From Filosporella fistucella (lineage: Eukaryota > Ascomycota > Leotiomycetes > Helotiales), in contig JAQJZZ010000002.1 of assembly GCA_030077755.1 (NCBI GenBank), forward strand, positions 1,364,001 to 1,428,000: a stretch of 64,000 nt of DNA, given 5' to 3'. Positions 47,107 to 58,743 of the stretch are shown piece by piece. The notes under the pieces were generated by a model. The model searched no databases. It worked only from the letters and a program-made list of their open reading frames with translations, and had not been told where the DNA came from. Position 1 is the first letter of the stretch; every line of letters begins with the position of its first letter. Both the position numbers and the translations under genes were made by a program.

Positions 47107-48393
47107 ATGCGGCCTCTATTCTTGCGATTCTCATCATGGATGAAAGCGCCATTTCGCAAGTCCACCAAGGTCACCAATGCCCCAGAGGCTGAAATCTCTA
47201 CACCAGTCGAGGCTCTACAAGATGAGCTCATACAATTCATGTTCCTTCGTGACAGCAACGGGAAATTGGATGTTATGAAATGCCTTGGTCTTTGGTTTGG
47301 TAAGAGCAATGATACTGACATCGAAATCGCAACTCGATTCGGAGATCATGTGGCGGCTGCACTAAAAGGCACATACGAGGCCTGGAAATCAACACCAAAA
47401 GGCTGCCTGGCCTTGATGATTCTAATTGATCAATTTCCACGAAACATCTATCGGCACACAGTCCGTTCATTTGCTGGCGATAGAATGGCCCGCTCCATTG
47501 TCGACGCACCTTATGACTGGCTGTCAGTCTTACAACCGGAAGAGTGTATCTTCGTTCCCTGTCTTATAATGACACATCAGGAGAACGTCAAAGATCAAGA
47601 ATGGGGGGTTGAGTTCTACAACAAGCTAGAACCACATCTACCTTCGGAGCTTCATATCTTCCGCACCATATTCGAAGAACATCTGCGGATCATTTCTCTC
47701 TGCGGCACCTTTCCTCACCGAGACCACTACTACAATCGCACAACCTCTCCTGTTGGCAAGATGCTTATGGAGAACCCAAAGATCCGGTTTGATCTCCCTC
47801 TGATAGCCGAGAATGGGACAATGAAGTTTGGACATGATCCTAAGAAGCTATGGGTGGCTACACAGAGAGCATTTGATGTCCTCGAGAGAATTGATGCATT
47901 GGCTGGGGAGACAAAAGAGCGGGGCTTTGAAGGGCCTGCGAGTTGGTTAAGCAAGAAAGAGGTGGCAGAATGTCAAGAGACATTTCGCGCTTTTGATAAA
48001 GATGGGAACGGAAGTTTTGATAGAGAGGAGCTAGAGACTGTGCTGAGGAGTACTGGGAGGGTATATACACAGGATCAGATCCAGAAGGCGATGGATCGGA
48101 TTGCAGGGGTCAAGGGGGCTAAAAGCATAACTTTCGAGCAATTCTCTGCGTTGCTGAGGAAAGATATGAGTCAGTCTCTTGAAGCAAGGGTGAAGCAAAG
48201 ATTCGATGTATTTGATACGGACGGATCGGGGGAGATTTCGCTGGAAGAGCTGAAAAAGTGTATACAAGGGATGGATGATTTGGTGACGGTAGCAGAGATC
48301 GAGGAGATGTTGAAAGTGTGCGATGAAGATAAGAATGGGGAGGTGTCGTTTGAAGAGTTTTATGCTATGTTACCGAAGATTGATACAGTTTGA
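47107..48393 (+). CDS. DUF924 domain fused to EF-hands
   Basis: Single exon, 428 residues, ATG 47107. Residues 35-215 match DUF924: LWFG, RFGDHVAAALKGTYEAW, the motif CLALMILIDQFPRNIYR (100-116) and SFAGDRMAR. The C-terminal part holds four calmodulin-type EF-hand units: canonical loops at 297-308 (DKDGNGSFDREE), 370-381 (DTDGSGEISLEE) and 406-417 (DEDKNGEVSFEE), and a degenerate second unit near 330-345. Three of four should bind calcium, so the DUF924 part is probably calcium-regulated. DUF924 has no agreed activity that I know of. The first 25 residues are hydrophobic/basic and could be a targeting sequence. An alternative start is Met12. Confidence 0.85.
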   Translation: MRPLFLRFSSWMKAPFRKSTKVTNAPEAEISTPVEALQDELIQFMFLRDSNGKLDVMKCLGLWFGKSNDTDIEIATRFGDHVAAALKGTYEAWKSTPKGCLALMILIDQFPRNIYRHTVRSFAGDRMARSIVDAPYDWLSVLQPEECIFVPCLIMTHQENVKDQEWGVEFYNKLEPHLPSELHIFRTIFEEHLRIISLCGTFPHRDHYYNRTTSPVGKMLMENPKIRFDLPLIAENGTMKFGHDPKKLWVATQRAFDVLERIDALAGETKERGFEGPASWLSKKEVAECQETFRAFDKDGNGSFDREELETVLRSTGRVYTQDQIQKAMDRIAGVKGAKSITFEQFSALLRKDMSQSLEARVKQRFDVFDTDGSGEISLEELKKCIQGMDDLVTVAEIEEMLKVCDEDKNGEVSFEEFYAMLPKIDTV

Positions 48394-50128
48394 CAAACGA
48401 TTAAAAGCATATTCAAAGTGTCGAGTTTTCCGCCAAGAAATTGCCCCCCTTTTCCTCGCTTAAATCACCAAGGGCATTCTGATACAGATGAAAGTGCCAG
48501 CTTCAAGTGAGCAGAGTACGCAGTAGATTTAAAGGAAGTCTAAAATAGAGTGAAGAGTGGTGGCTTTGACTATGTAGTACCGTGGGAGATTGTTTGCCTT
48601 GAAAGTTGAAAGATCTCAGACAAGTATACATGATGATAAATTACACTTTCTCACAAGCTAAAAATTTCTGTCAACATGCTGCACAATCTCATTCGATATT
48701 TTCCTCCCTCGGTCGCTTAGCTCCCTTCATTTCCTCACTTTCCCCAACTGCTCCCTGGACAATCCCCCCAGTCTTTTCTCATAACACTGAGAAGCCGTTT
48801 GATTAACTCAAATCGACTGATGCTGTAAAATTTTGAGCTGTTCTTCTTGTCGTATCATTCCCTGAATCGCATAAATAACGTCTAGAGCAACTCCACAATC
48901 AAGCCCATGGTATAACTTCAAGCAATCGCTCCACAGAGAAACATTATTGTAAGGGATAGCTCGAAATATTTTCACAGTGATTTGTTTGAGATGGATCATT
49001 CCGCATTGCCCACCTTGCCCTATGCCTGAAAATCTCTGCTGCGTTGCAGAGCTCAATCCTCTTCTCTAAATCCATTAAAATCTCGGTGTCAGTCCTTCAA
49101 TTATTACAACTCCTTGGTAGATCCAACGCAGATATATTGCCTCATGCCTCACATATATCTATTAGCAAAATTCAAAGCACCCGACGGCAGTCTTCTTGTC
49201 TTAATAAATTTCTTTGCAAATAGTATGTCCAGAGACTACACTATATCCTGGGTTCTATTGAGATATTTCTTCAAGTATCCGTCTCATTATAGCTCAACAA
49301 TTTCGGTTCAGAAACACCGGCATTGTCACCATATAGTCCCAATGCCAATGAGCACTATGCTTCACCATAGTTTGAAATTAAGAGATTAAAGTCCCAGTAT
49401 TCTACACACAGATACGCACACGCACACGCACACGCACACGCACACGCACACGCACACACACACTCTCTCTCCCTCTCCCTCTCCCTCTCCCTCTCCCTCT
49501 CCCTGAACAATGAAACTATCTAGTGACGGTTTCCATGCGCAATTTGATGGCTTGAAAGATCCTGCAACAATTGTGCTTCGCATGCCTCCAAACGGACCAT
49601 TACTTCTTTCTTACCTTCGCAACTCTTCTAATCTACAAAGTGGAAAATAATGGCTACTCATCAGATACAGATGACAACTTTCGCTAATACCATGGTAATA
49701 CATTAGGGGTGGGAAGCCTTCTAGGTTTGTCCAACAAACGAAGCTCTCCCCTGAAAATTTCCCGAGGGCAAATGTTGTAGTATCGTTCCCACTAAGACGC
49801 CTGACAAATTGATTGGCCTTCATCTACGGCATCTATTTCCTGCTTTGGCTATATCTCTCTCTGCGAGGGGCTCAAAGCATTATCCCCTTCATGCGTGTTT
49901 TGCCATTAGAGATGATATGTGATAGAGGCGCTGCAAGTATTTTTCGATGGGACATTCTAGGCTTCTAGTATGAACACGATGGTACTATTGGCCCATTTTG
50001 CCCGCGTTCATGATACAAATACATATAAATCGTGGCAGGTCATGGCTAGTAGAATCATAGAATCAGGTTCCGACAAAGCATTATCGTAAAGCTAAAGTGC
50101 TCTAAGAACAAACTCGGTGCCACTTCAT
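48394..50128. other. Convergent intergenic region with microsatellites
   Basis: 1.7 kb between convergent 3' ends. Two adjoining simple repeats lie at 49415-49504. No gene recognised. Confidence 0.6.
49415..49504. repeat. Compound microsatellite: (CGCACA)n then (CCCTCT)n
   Basis: About seven CGCACA-type units, a short CA/CT junction (49455-49469), then about six CCCTCT units. Because both units are hexamers, the minus strand shows a spurious Val-Cys and Gly-Glu repeat frame. Likely polymorphic. Confidence 0.95.
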
Positions 50129-52348
50129 CTACAAATAATTTCTTCCTCTCTTCACAACCGCCTCCTTATCCGCGACCAGTCCAATCCTTCCCACATCACT
50201 CTCCCTATCTCTATCTCCTATCAACCCAGGTAGTTTCTTCAGCACCCTAGAATTTTCAAAGTCCAATGTAGCACTCAGATCTCCTTTCGCGTTTACTTCC
50301 TCAGCAAGATCTACCCCAAATACAAATAGCCCATACCCATCTAAAGTCGCTGCCCATCTCTGACGAAATCCATACCAGCACCCCAGAATGACGGATCCCA
50401 AAGCCCAGATAGCCAATAGTATAGCTGGAATAATAGGCTTCACGGGCCCACCTTGCAGCACATTATCAGCCTTATAAGCTGTCAGATTCTTATTCGTGAA
50501 TGTTAAGCCGTGCGTTCCATCTACAGCACTATACCCTTGCCCACCATTGTACATCAGTTGAACAGCATAAGCCGAATACGCTCTCAAGATCGAGCTTCGA
50601 AAATCAACTGCTTGGAGCAGGGACAATTGAGTTGGCGTTCCGAATCCAGCATCTACTGCTCCACTCGCTTCTTGTGCATAGAAAGGAGGCTGTGCGGAAA
50701 TGGAGTTGAAGAATGTCTGTATCCACATGAAATCCGAGGAAGCTGTCTGAGTGAATTTGTTTATCATCATCTCGATCATGTAATGAATTGAAAAACTCCC
50801 GAAACGAATCGTACATGCTGCAGTTTGGTTCTGGACAGGAGTGTCTGTCGCCTGGAAGTTGGTGAACGTGGCGTGCATACCGTCGATATCAGCTGTACCG
50901 ACACTAGAGGAGGAGAGACAGCGGAGACCGATAGCTGCCATTGACTGGTTTGATGACGATGAATGGGCTCCGTTTAGTGACTTGATAGTAGATTCGAGAC
51001 TGGCGTTGAAGACTGGCTTCGGGTCGAAGCGTTCAGTGAATGTGAGTATGGTTTGCCAAAGAATGGCTTCAAATACATTCTCCGTATCGTTGAGACCAGG
51101 ATACCGTTCTGTGATATTTGGCTGAGCTGTGAAGTAACAATTTGTGGACGGTCCTTCGACGTATTGACTCCCAGAAAACTTTGGCCCTTTCGATTGTCCC
51201 ATCTCCAGTACGGCTTCGTAGTTCTGTGCCCACGCTGTGGGCAAATTTCTGTTTGTTTGGTTGTATATAGAGATCGAGTCGTTATTTGCATTGAGGTATG
51301 TAAAAGAGTTCGACTGCGAATGAACGTGCTCGCTAGCATTTCGATGATTTAAAATTGTAAAGTCGGCGACATCTGTCACAATAGAGCAGTTGTATTGCAA
51401 TGCCAGACCCCAGCTTTTGCCTTTGACTGGAAGTTCGGCTTGGGGAATGAGGAACATTTTGGTGATACCATCATCAATAGGAAGCGAACTTGGGAGATCT
51501 TGAAGAAATGATAGTTTTTCATTAGTCCGGTCGACTTCTGGCTGAGTATAAATGACTCCCATCCCCGGAACTTTGCCGCCAAAGTTATTTTGCCAGGTAA
51601 GGCCAGCACCGTTGATTAGGTTATCAGATTTCCGATCATTGAAATTCTCGTAGGTGAAGCCAGTCACTGTGGGCGATTGTTTAGTACTGACGAAACCATC
51701 TCCAGGGTTCATAGCCAGACCCGACAGAGGGATTCCGATGAATGCAAGCAGAGACAAAGTAGCCAGCAATGTCCAAAGCTTCGAGGGGATAGTACCGGAT
51801 TGCTTATTTGCATTACACAACACGATACTCTGAATTATCTTCCACCATCCACCGGGACCACTCCATGAGTGATCCCCATGCATCATGACAAGCATTGCAT
51901 TATCCACTGACCATGTTGGAGTCATCATCATTGTTGCTTCTACAGCCTCAAAGCCGTAAGAGGAGAGGTTGAGACCGATTACTCCGATCAAGAACCAAGA
52001 GTAGAAGACCCAAAGACCGCCATGGGGACCAAAGAAGACTGGGCTACTTGAGGGCGACGCATTGAGGTAATAATACCAAATGACCAAGTAGTATGCCAGA
52101 ATTGCAGGTGGGATGAAAATTGCAACTAGACCCCGTAGAATAAATCTGCGTAGTGGTCGTCCTTTAGGTTTTGATTTGCTTGCATTTGGTTTTGACGCTC
52201 CATCCTGCATTGGAATAGAACTGTATGAATATTGATCAGCATTATCTTTATGTAATAGAGTTCTTGAAAAGGGACAAACGTACTTGTTTTCACTGTCTTC
52301 TAGAAGAGCTTCTTGTGACTCTAGGCCATTATTAACCCTGAGGCTCAT
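50129..52348 (-). CDS. Multi-pass membrane glycoprotein of unknown function (second copy of the type)
   Basis: Exons 52348-52284 and 52220-50129 join in frame: 718 residues. The 63-nt intron (GTACGT...CAG, branch CTGAT) is itself open and divisible by three, so retention would still give a protein. The cytosolic N-terminus is basic before the first membrane helix (LRRFILRGLVAIFIPPAILA). Further helices: LWVFYSWFLIGVIGLNL and LWTLLATLSLLAFIGIPLSG. About 450 residues follow with many N-x-S/T sequons (NQS, NAS, NQT, NIT), then a final helix (IIPAILLAIWALGSVILG) and a charged tail ending VVKRGRNYL. It shares architecture and tail motif with the gene at 11556-13737. Function unknown. Confidence 0.8.
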   Translation of the reverse strand: MSLRVNNGLESQEALLEDSENKYVCPFSRTLLHKDNADQYSYSSIPMQDGASKPNASKSKPKGRPLRRFILRGLVAIFIPPAILAYYLVIWYYYLNASPSSSPVFFGPHGGLWVFYSWFLIGVIGLNLSSYGFEAVEATMMMTPTWSVDNAMLVMMHGDHSWSGPGGWWKIIQSIVLCNANKQSGTIPSKLWTLLATLSLLAFIGIPLSGLAMNPGDGFVSTKQSPTVTGFTYENFNDRKSDNLINGAGLTWQNNFGGKVPGMGVIYTQPEVDRTNEKLSFLQDLPSSLPIDDGITKMFLIPQAELPVKGKSWGLALQYNCSIVTDVADFTILNHRNASEHVHSQSNSFTYLNANNDSISIYNQTNRNLPTAWAQNYEAVLEMGQSKGPKFSGSQYVEGPSTNCYFTAQPNITERYPGLNDTENVFEAILWQTILTFTERFDPKPVFNASLESTIKSLNGAHSSSSNQSMAAIGLRCLSSSSVGTADIDGMHATFTNFQATDTPVQNQTAACTIRFGSFSIHYMIEMMINKFTQTASSDFMWIQTFFNSISAQPPFYAQEASGAVDAGFGTPTQLSLLQAVDFRSSILRAYSAYAVQLMYNGGQGYSAVDGTHGLTFTNKNLTAYKADNVLQGGPVKPIIPAILLAIWALGSVILGCWYGFRQRWAATLDGYGLFVFGVDLAEEVNAKGDLSATLDFENSRVLKKLPGLIGDRDRESDVGRIGLVADKEAVVKRGRNYL

Positions 52349-53205
52349 TTTCCAATCGGGAATGCAAATAAAAGCAAGCAATAAATGTAAAGAATTTGAA
52401 GAAATTTTTATCTGATACAAGACGAATTCCAAAGGGATTGCATGCCATAAATACAAAGTAACGACACTCAAAAACCACAAAACCTGACAACGCAAAAATC
52501 TATGCCCGCAGCCCTGCAAGGCATCGTGACCCAAAATGGACATTGGTGCCTTGCACTTCCAAGACGCCAATGATCAAACCTCATCTAAGATCTGATATCG
52601 TTCTCGAACCAATGGGTACTTTAGCTCGCGCAGATTGAGCCCAAACGAGAGTCCAGCTCCGATACAGAACTTTGCGCTATCTTTGATTTGGGGTCCGTAA
52701 CTAGATTGCCGGAAGATTTAAGAACCCTTCAATTTTGATCGGGTGTCAACTTCCGAGGTCGCTGCTTGAGCCTCGATTCTAGTAGATTTAGAACACTTGT
52801 TTGGCATGTGAGATGTGAAAAGAAGATAGATTAAAGCTATAGTTGCAACCGGAAGTGAGTTCACAACTCGAAACAAATTTCCCAACATGGAGAATAGCAG
52901 CTCTGCATTAAAGCATCCAATTATACGCTGAGTCTGCGAACTTCATGAAATTGATACCAGGGGCAGAGATGACCGGCCAGTTTACAGTGAAAGCAGGACG
53001 AAGAATCCATCACATTTGATCGGACATAAAGTCTCATTGTCGAACACCCTACCTTGGATGCCCCCGAAGAGATGATCAAATAGAAATAATGAGACTTTTC
53101 GATTTCTCCAAATCAGCTGAATCTTCAATTCCTCAACCCTCATCCCATATAGCAGCATACCACCTCTCCCGAGCGGATAATCCATTCAGGACCTATCCCT
53201 CGCAC
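52349..53205. other. Intergenic region
   Basis: Promoter of the membrane protein and 3' flank of the WSC gene. No further gene seen. Confidence 0.5.
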
Positions 53206-53741
53206 TTAATAAATATACAAATTCATAGCCCAGGTACCACCACAAATCTCATCCGCATTCCCACCACAAGGCTTGTTACAAGCAGTTCTCGGGTCCTGAA
53301 TTGCAGCTCCGTTCCAGAGCTCATTTCCACAATAGCATTGATTGCCTATTCGTATTCACCATTAGATGTCTTATTTATAGAGTTCGCATGATACTTGTAG
53401 CGAGCTGGAACTGAGATAAGGTGCAAAGAAGAAGGACACGTACCAAACTCTGTTCCAAAGATTGCATAACCTGCGCAAAAGGTAGCACAGTGTTGTGTTG
53501 TCATTGAGGGAACGTCTGTGGATTTGTCCTTGAGGGCTCGGTCGAGGTTGTCTGTCCAGCAGCCGATCGATTTGCTATCATTGTGTTAGTGTGGGAGTTC
53601 GGAATATTCTGAGTGAAATAAAACAGGGCAAGGTGCCATGAGAATCGTTTGTAGGCATTGAATATAGCAAGAAAGGAGAGCATACAAAGCTGTAGCAGAG
53701 CTAGTGAAAAACATGAGGGTGGTAGCTTGGAGGAATTGCAT
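53206..53741 (-). CDS. Small secreted WSC-domain protein
   Basis: Three exons (53741-53686, 53574-53444, 53345-53206) join in frame to 108 residues. MQFLQATTLMFFTSSATA is a signal peptide. The rest is one WSC domain with eight cysteines: IGCWTDN, QHCATFCAG, YAIFGTEFGNQCYCGNEL, ACNKPCGG, ICGGTWAMNLY, in the canonical order. WSC domains bind carbohydrate; in fungal surface sensors and effectors they are tied to beta-glucan. With no membrane anchor, the product is probably released into the wall or medium. The last exon ends right after the domain. No single reading frame is long, so automatic finders may miss it. The GH16 gene lies upstream on the same strand. Confidence 0.87.
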
Positions 53742-54971
53742 CTTGAACGTCGAAGTTTTGATTTTGGGTGGGTTAGATGTTGTAAGATAGAATGTTTGAG
53801 TTTATTTAGTTTAATGAAGAGGGGGAGTTCCATGCTTTGTAGAAAAAATGGGAGTGGCCGACTCGAAGGGAGCGCTTGATGATAATATCTTGTGCTCTGA
53901 TTGTACCTCCCTGAGATATTTCGCATATCACAGCACGAAGGATTCCGAGCGAACGACAATCTACTCCCTTTCAGCGAACTATTTTCGTATCGATGATACT
54001 CAGATTAGCCTCACAAAGCGAGATACAGAAAATAACGCAGTGAAGTCTGACAAGCACCAATGTTCTTATGCGGCTTCCCCCCACAGCCGACTTTTGCAAA
54101 TTGCAATGGACTCAATATCACGTCGCAGATGGGTAGGATATGAGTTTGCATACTTCAATGTGCAGCCTGTGTATGTACTCCTCTTTCTGCAAGGGCAACA
54201 TGTGGTTTCGCAGACAGGAACGATTTGACTCTGTATCCTTTATTGTGCAGCCATTACGTACCCCTCTTTCCAATTTTGACACAGCTGCACCACTTGACTG
54301 TCTTGTCAAACATGATTCCTGACCAGGGGCTTTGCGATATGTGAGGCTTAGGGGCCGGCCTGTAACCTGCAACATCCAGCATAGAGCAGTGTTTTACAGC
54401 TATTCAACCCCAACACAGACCTAGGAAGTTCGTATATCAATTGAGAGTCCAACTGTTGTCCTACGGGATTTCAAGAATGGAAAAAAGATAAAGTGGTTTC
54501 AATCTGTAGGGAGAGCACTCACTGTTCATTAGAGGCTACCTAGAATGAAGGCTGTACATGGGTTGACAAACAAAAGTTACTCCGCCAAGCTCGATATAGA
54601 CAAACAAGCTTTACTGTCACTGTACTTCGAGGTACAAGACGGGAGGAGTATCGAAGCTAAGGAGTCTTGGACGACCTCGGGATATGCATCCGAAGTTGGA
54701 GCTAGTACAAGGGCTGCTACGTAGACATGGTACTTGTACGCACTTGTAAGATAAGCCGAAATCGTGACTTTGGTCTCACTGGAGGTACATTCACAACCGA
54801 CAAAAACCCAGTGTGGTGAAGAGAATTGCAAATAACAGAGTGTAAGGGTATATTCAAATCTCAACAATGCTCTAACAACCTCTCTATCATCCTCAAACAA
54901 TTTTCCTCCCTGCTAGTTGTTCCCCAACGCCTCTATCAGAATGCCCCTCCACAATTCAACCATACAATCCT
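53742..54971. other. Intergenic region
   Basis: 1.2 kb between the WSC gene and the GH16 gene (both minus strand). No supported gene, RNA or repeat. Confidence 0.5.
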
Positions 54972-56055
54972 CTAAAATTGCCACTTGTAAACCTTCAAAC
55001 TGTTGATAATCCAGTACGCATCCTTAAATGCCTGAGGATTGGCAGCCACATATTTAGCACAGGTATCGTATTTCGTAGGATCGCTTTTGTAACAACTAGT
55101 CTGTTTCCAGAAATAATCGAGGCCAGCGTAGGAGCCACAGAAAGTGGTATCGAAAACGATGTTGTGGTCTTTGAAATGGTCGTCCATCACACAGCTACCG
55201 CCTTCGGTGGTATACATTGGTGTGCCAAAGGTAGATGTGTCAGGTTTGCCGGAGGTGATGGTCGCTGGGACGGCATTGGGTGGGAAGGACCAGACTTTGA
55301 TCCATTTGGTAGACCATTCCATGACGACTACTCCACCACCTTGATTGTTGAGCGCGGTGCCGTACGGACCGCCGTTGGCAGCACAGCCTTGATATGTTGA
55401 TTGTGTAGTCCCGAATGGGCCGGTCGTAGCTGTGTCATCGCAATTGTATGAAGCTACAGTAGACTTCATTCTTGTCGCGCCTTGGTTTCCGGCGATGGTG
55501 CAGCCGGGACTGGTGTGTAGAGCCTGGAGGGAGACGGTGTTTTCGTTGATGTTCTCCAATATGTCGATTTCACCCCATCGTGGGTAATCCGTGTGAGAGA
55601 CGGTCCAGAAAGCGGGCCAGACTCCACAGACAGAGGCTGGCATGTGGTAGAGATCTGCGACAAAGAGACCCTTGGTGTACTTCTTCTTGGACTCGATTCG
55701 GATACTGGCGCGTCCTCGGTTTGAATCGGATTGGATAGGAGAGAGAATAGAGGTAGTGTCAACGCCCATGAAGGAGCGCTTCTTTTCTGCGTTGTAGCCG
55801 ATCATTGCCTTTTGTTGAGCTTGTGCTTTTGTTTGATAATCGACGAAGCCAAGAGTAGGATCATTTTCCTATGGACAATTAGCATAATGGAGCCAAAAAG
55901 AATGTCAAGTAAGTACTCACGGACTTGAAGTCAAACAGGTCGAAGAAGTTCGCGCCGGCATAAATGTCCGTTGCATCAAGTGTATATTGAGCAGCATCGA
56001 CGCTCAAGCCACAAGCAAGGGCCAAAACAGCAACTTTGACAATAGAGAGAGTCAT
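54972..56055 (-). CDS. GH16 family endo-beta-glucanase, secreted
   Basis: Exons 56055-55921 and 55868-54972 join in phase 0 (343 residues). The signal peptide is MTLSIVKVAVLALACGLSVDA. The mature part begins as in fungal mixed-linkage or laminarin-type GH16 enzymes (FFDLFDFKS...DPTLGFVDYQT). The catalytic signature WGEIDILE (Glu145, Asp147, Glu150) is intact, and VWPAFWTV before it and the MEWSTKWIKVW strand after it are typical. Several Cys pairs (CTIAG, YNCDD, CAANGG, CVMDDHF) suggest extracellular disulfides. It hydrolyses beta-1,3 or beta-1,3-1,4 glucan of its own wall or of plant material; specificity cannot be read. No membrane or carbohydrate-binding module follows. Confidence 0.9.
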
Positions 56056-57283
56056 GATGAAGATATATTAAGATAGTAACGAGTGACTAGACGTATAGAC
56101 GTCCAAAGCGAAGCAACAAGAATCTCAGAAGGAGTGATGAGATGCCTACCAGAAGAAATATAAATGGAAACGGGTGACAAGCACATTTTGTTCAGAGGCC
56201 GCATCTCGACCGGAGGCACTCGCCGCAGTTGGATTCCGACCGTTCATAATCCCAGGGTCTAATCGACCCGTTCTCCGTCTCCAGAAGAATTTGACAGCAG
56301 CGTCAAAGGGAAAAGGCGTTCTCGAAATAAACAGATGTAGGGATCCAGAGGGAGAACTACTCCCATAAAGGTGACTGTGCCTCTGGTACCTAGAAAAGCA
56401 GACTACCAATCCAGCTTACTGGATCGAGACGCAGGACTAGCATCCAAAACATGTGCTGTGAATGGACAGACCGGGAAATGAGCAGCGAAAAATATGGGTC
56501 GGTGTTGTATTGTATATCTGTTTTGAGCCTAATACGAAGACTACCCCTGAATCTAGGCCATCGAACGGAGCATCCGAGCCGCCATCTCCTTATCTCACAG
56601 AACATCAACTTTAATGTGAAAAACTATTGTAGTAAAGCAGAAACTGCAAGACTACTTGTCAAGCAAGAGGAGACGTTAAGAAGGAACAATAAAGTTCTCG
56701 TTTGGCTGGAAAATGGAAAAGATTGGCTTTTCGGAAGGCTGTTTTGTGGAGGAACGGTATGCTTAAAACGTTATTTCGAAACCCTTGTCCCTGTTCATTT
56801 GCACAATGCCAATTCCAACAGTGGCGGCCGACATAGAGATTATTCATCAGATACGGACGCAGTGCATTATCGATTTCTCCTTTCATGCTGACCTTCAAAC
56901 CACTGAACGGCAATGAAATACCGCCACGGATTATTTTTGAGAGAGTCGTACGATATACTTCATATACGAGCTCGGGAGGCTCATGACCTGAAGCGCTTTT
57001 GTTGAATGACTTCGGGGTATGAAAATGCTGGCGTCTTCGTGACGGCGAATATATATTTGATTACAAAGGAAAGAAAGAGAGGTCATCTGGTCGAAGTCCG
57101 GAGTACCGGCATACGAGAGAGAGAGGGAGGCACGAAATATTCACCACCTATCGAAGCCAATGGTGAGTAGAAAGTGATGACTGATCACATCGAATTGAAT
57201 TCCATTGATACATAATCAAAGATCTTCACAAAAGGCAGTCATCTACGCTCTGAACGCCATTCCAATCAATCATCCACCATTAA
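56056..57283. other. Intergenic region
   Basis: 1.2 kb including the GH16 promoter and the 3' flank of Snx4. No gene or repeat recognised. Confidence 0.5.
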
Positions 57284-58743
57284 CTACGCAATCGGGGCCC
57301 CTAGGTTCTCCATTTCTTTCACATAACTCTCCCAATTCTCAATGGTCGCTCCATAGAACTCCACATGAGCATCGGCTAAGGCTCCAAATTGAGTCTTGAA
57401 TTCGATTCTCTTTATTCTCTCAAAGTCTGCTACCTCTCGCACAACTTCTTCATCGAAAGCCTCTGTGGTCTTCTTGGCTTCTTCAACACCAGTGGTAAGT
57501 TCCTCAATTCTGATTTCGAGGCGTCGAAGACGTTCTCGTCTTGATTGTTCATGGTCGACACCACGAACATCCTCAAGCTTCCGCTGAATGAAACCTCCTG
57601 GTCCAGTATGTGCTGCTGCACCATGACTAGTGGCAAGAATGTCGCGGTCTCCAGTTGATTTGGTAAGGTATTCTGTCAACTGCTCAAAGTCGAGCTGTTT
57701 TTGCTCTCTCGCTTTCAATAGGTTCTTGACGGCAGTACTATACGCTTGCATGTCTCGTAAACTTCCTAGGTAATCTTGGTCCGTGTGCTCTTTCAAGGTC
57801 TTCATGCCATTCGAAGTATCCTCCACACTTGACGCAAAAGCGATGACCGATTGCTCAATTCCCGGTTCCAAATTGATGAGCTTTTGAAACTGTTCTGCCA
57901 GGTCCTTGTAATCGGTTTCCAAGTCTCCCTCTCGGCGTGCCACTCGTGCCACAATCTTCTCCACATGCCCCAGATCTTCATCCAGCTTATCTGATTTTTC
58001 TCTCACTTCGATGAAGCGCTTGTCTGGCTTGTGTACCTTCGTGAAAGCATTGATGAATGTGTCTGTGAAGTTGTCAAATACTCCTGCTGCGCCTTGTTCC
58101 GAAGCTGAAGAACCTCGCTGTGGTCTAGTCTTCATTGTCGCATTCCAATCCGAGCTTTCTAGGAATATGATGAGGAGTGCACTCCTTCTCAGAACAGGAT
58201 GAAGTGCAAGGCGAGCAAGAAACCGATGTAAGGAGTTCGCTCTCCGTGATGTAAAACCTGGTGCGAATCTATCTCCCCGCACATACTCCATCTTGTGCTT
58301 GTCTGGTAAGGGGGGGACAGCACATGCTGGATACTCTCTACTTAGAGTCTTGTAGAGGAAAACAAAATCTGTGAATCGTCTGCGCACAGAGGTAGTTGGC
58401 TTTTGGAAGGATGGGAAAGTGGTCTATTATTGTCAGCGCAAGTAGAGCCTATTTCAACGTAACTAACGTGTGTAGTGACGAGGTATGACATGTAGGCATC
58501 TTTTGTACCATCATTCTCCTTAATAGGAGATGTAACAGTGCATTCGAGAACGCCATCCCCAACTCCAGCCAGGTCAAGTTCGTCTGCATTTCGTCCCAGT
58601 TGTCCGCTTCCAGGACGCCCGTTTGCATTGCCAGCAGCATCTTCTGAACCTCCTCTTGGGCTCACGACCGACGAGACTGGGCCATGCCCTGGTGCATCAT
58701 GCTGCCACGATACATTCGCAAAGTCGTCGCTCTCGTTCTCCAT
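57284..58743 (-). CDS. SNX4: Sorting nexin-4 (Snx4/Atg24)
   Basis: Exons 58743-58468 and 58423-57284 join in phase 0 (471 residues). The PX domain (about residues 55-190) shows SYLVTTHTTFPSFQKP, the phosphoinositide-binding RRRFTDFVFLYKTL and PPLPDKHKMEYV, followed by RFLARLALHP and LIIFLES. The C-terminal half is a BAR domain rich in long helices (EKSDKLDEDLGHVEKIVARVARREGDL and the closing EFYGATIENWESYVKEME). Snx4 binds PI3P on endosomes and retrieves cargo to the Golgi; it also serves selective autophagy. ATG 58743 lies in a normal context. A frame open upstream has no ATG before it that fits a longer conserved N-terminus. Confidence 0.93.

Noticed and set aside
49386..49583. Minus-strand frame with Gly-Glu and Val-Cys repeats
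   Set aside because: It is the translation of hexanucleotide microsatellites.
52349..52570. 74 extra codons upstream of the second membrane-protein start
   Set aside because: That extension has no ATG at its first codon and its hydrophobic text is not repeated in the related gene.
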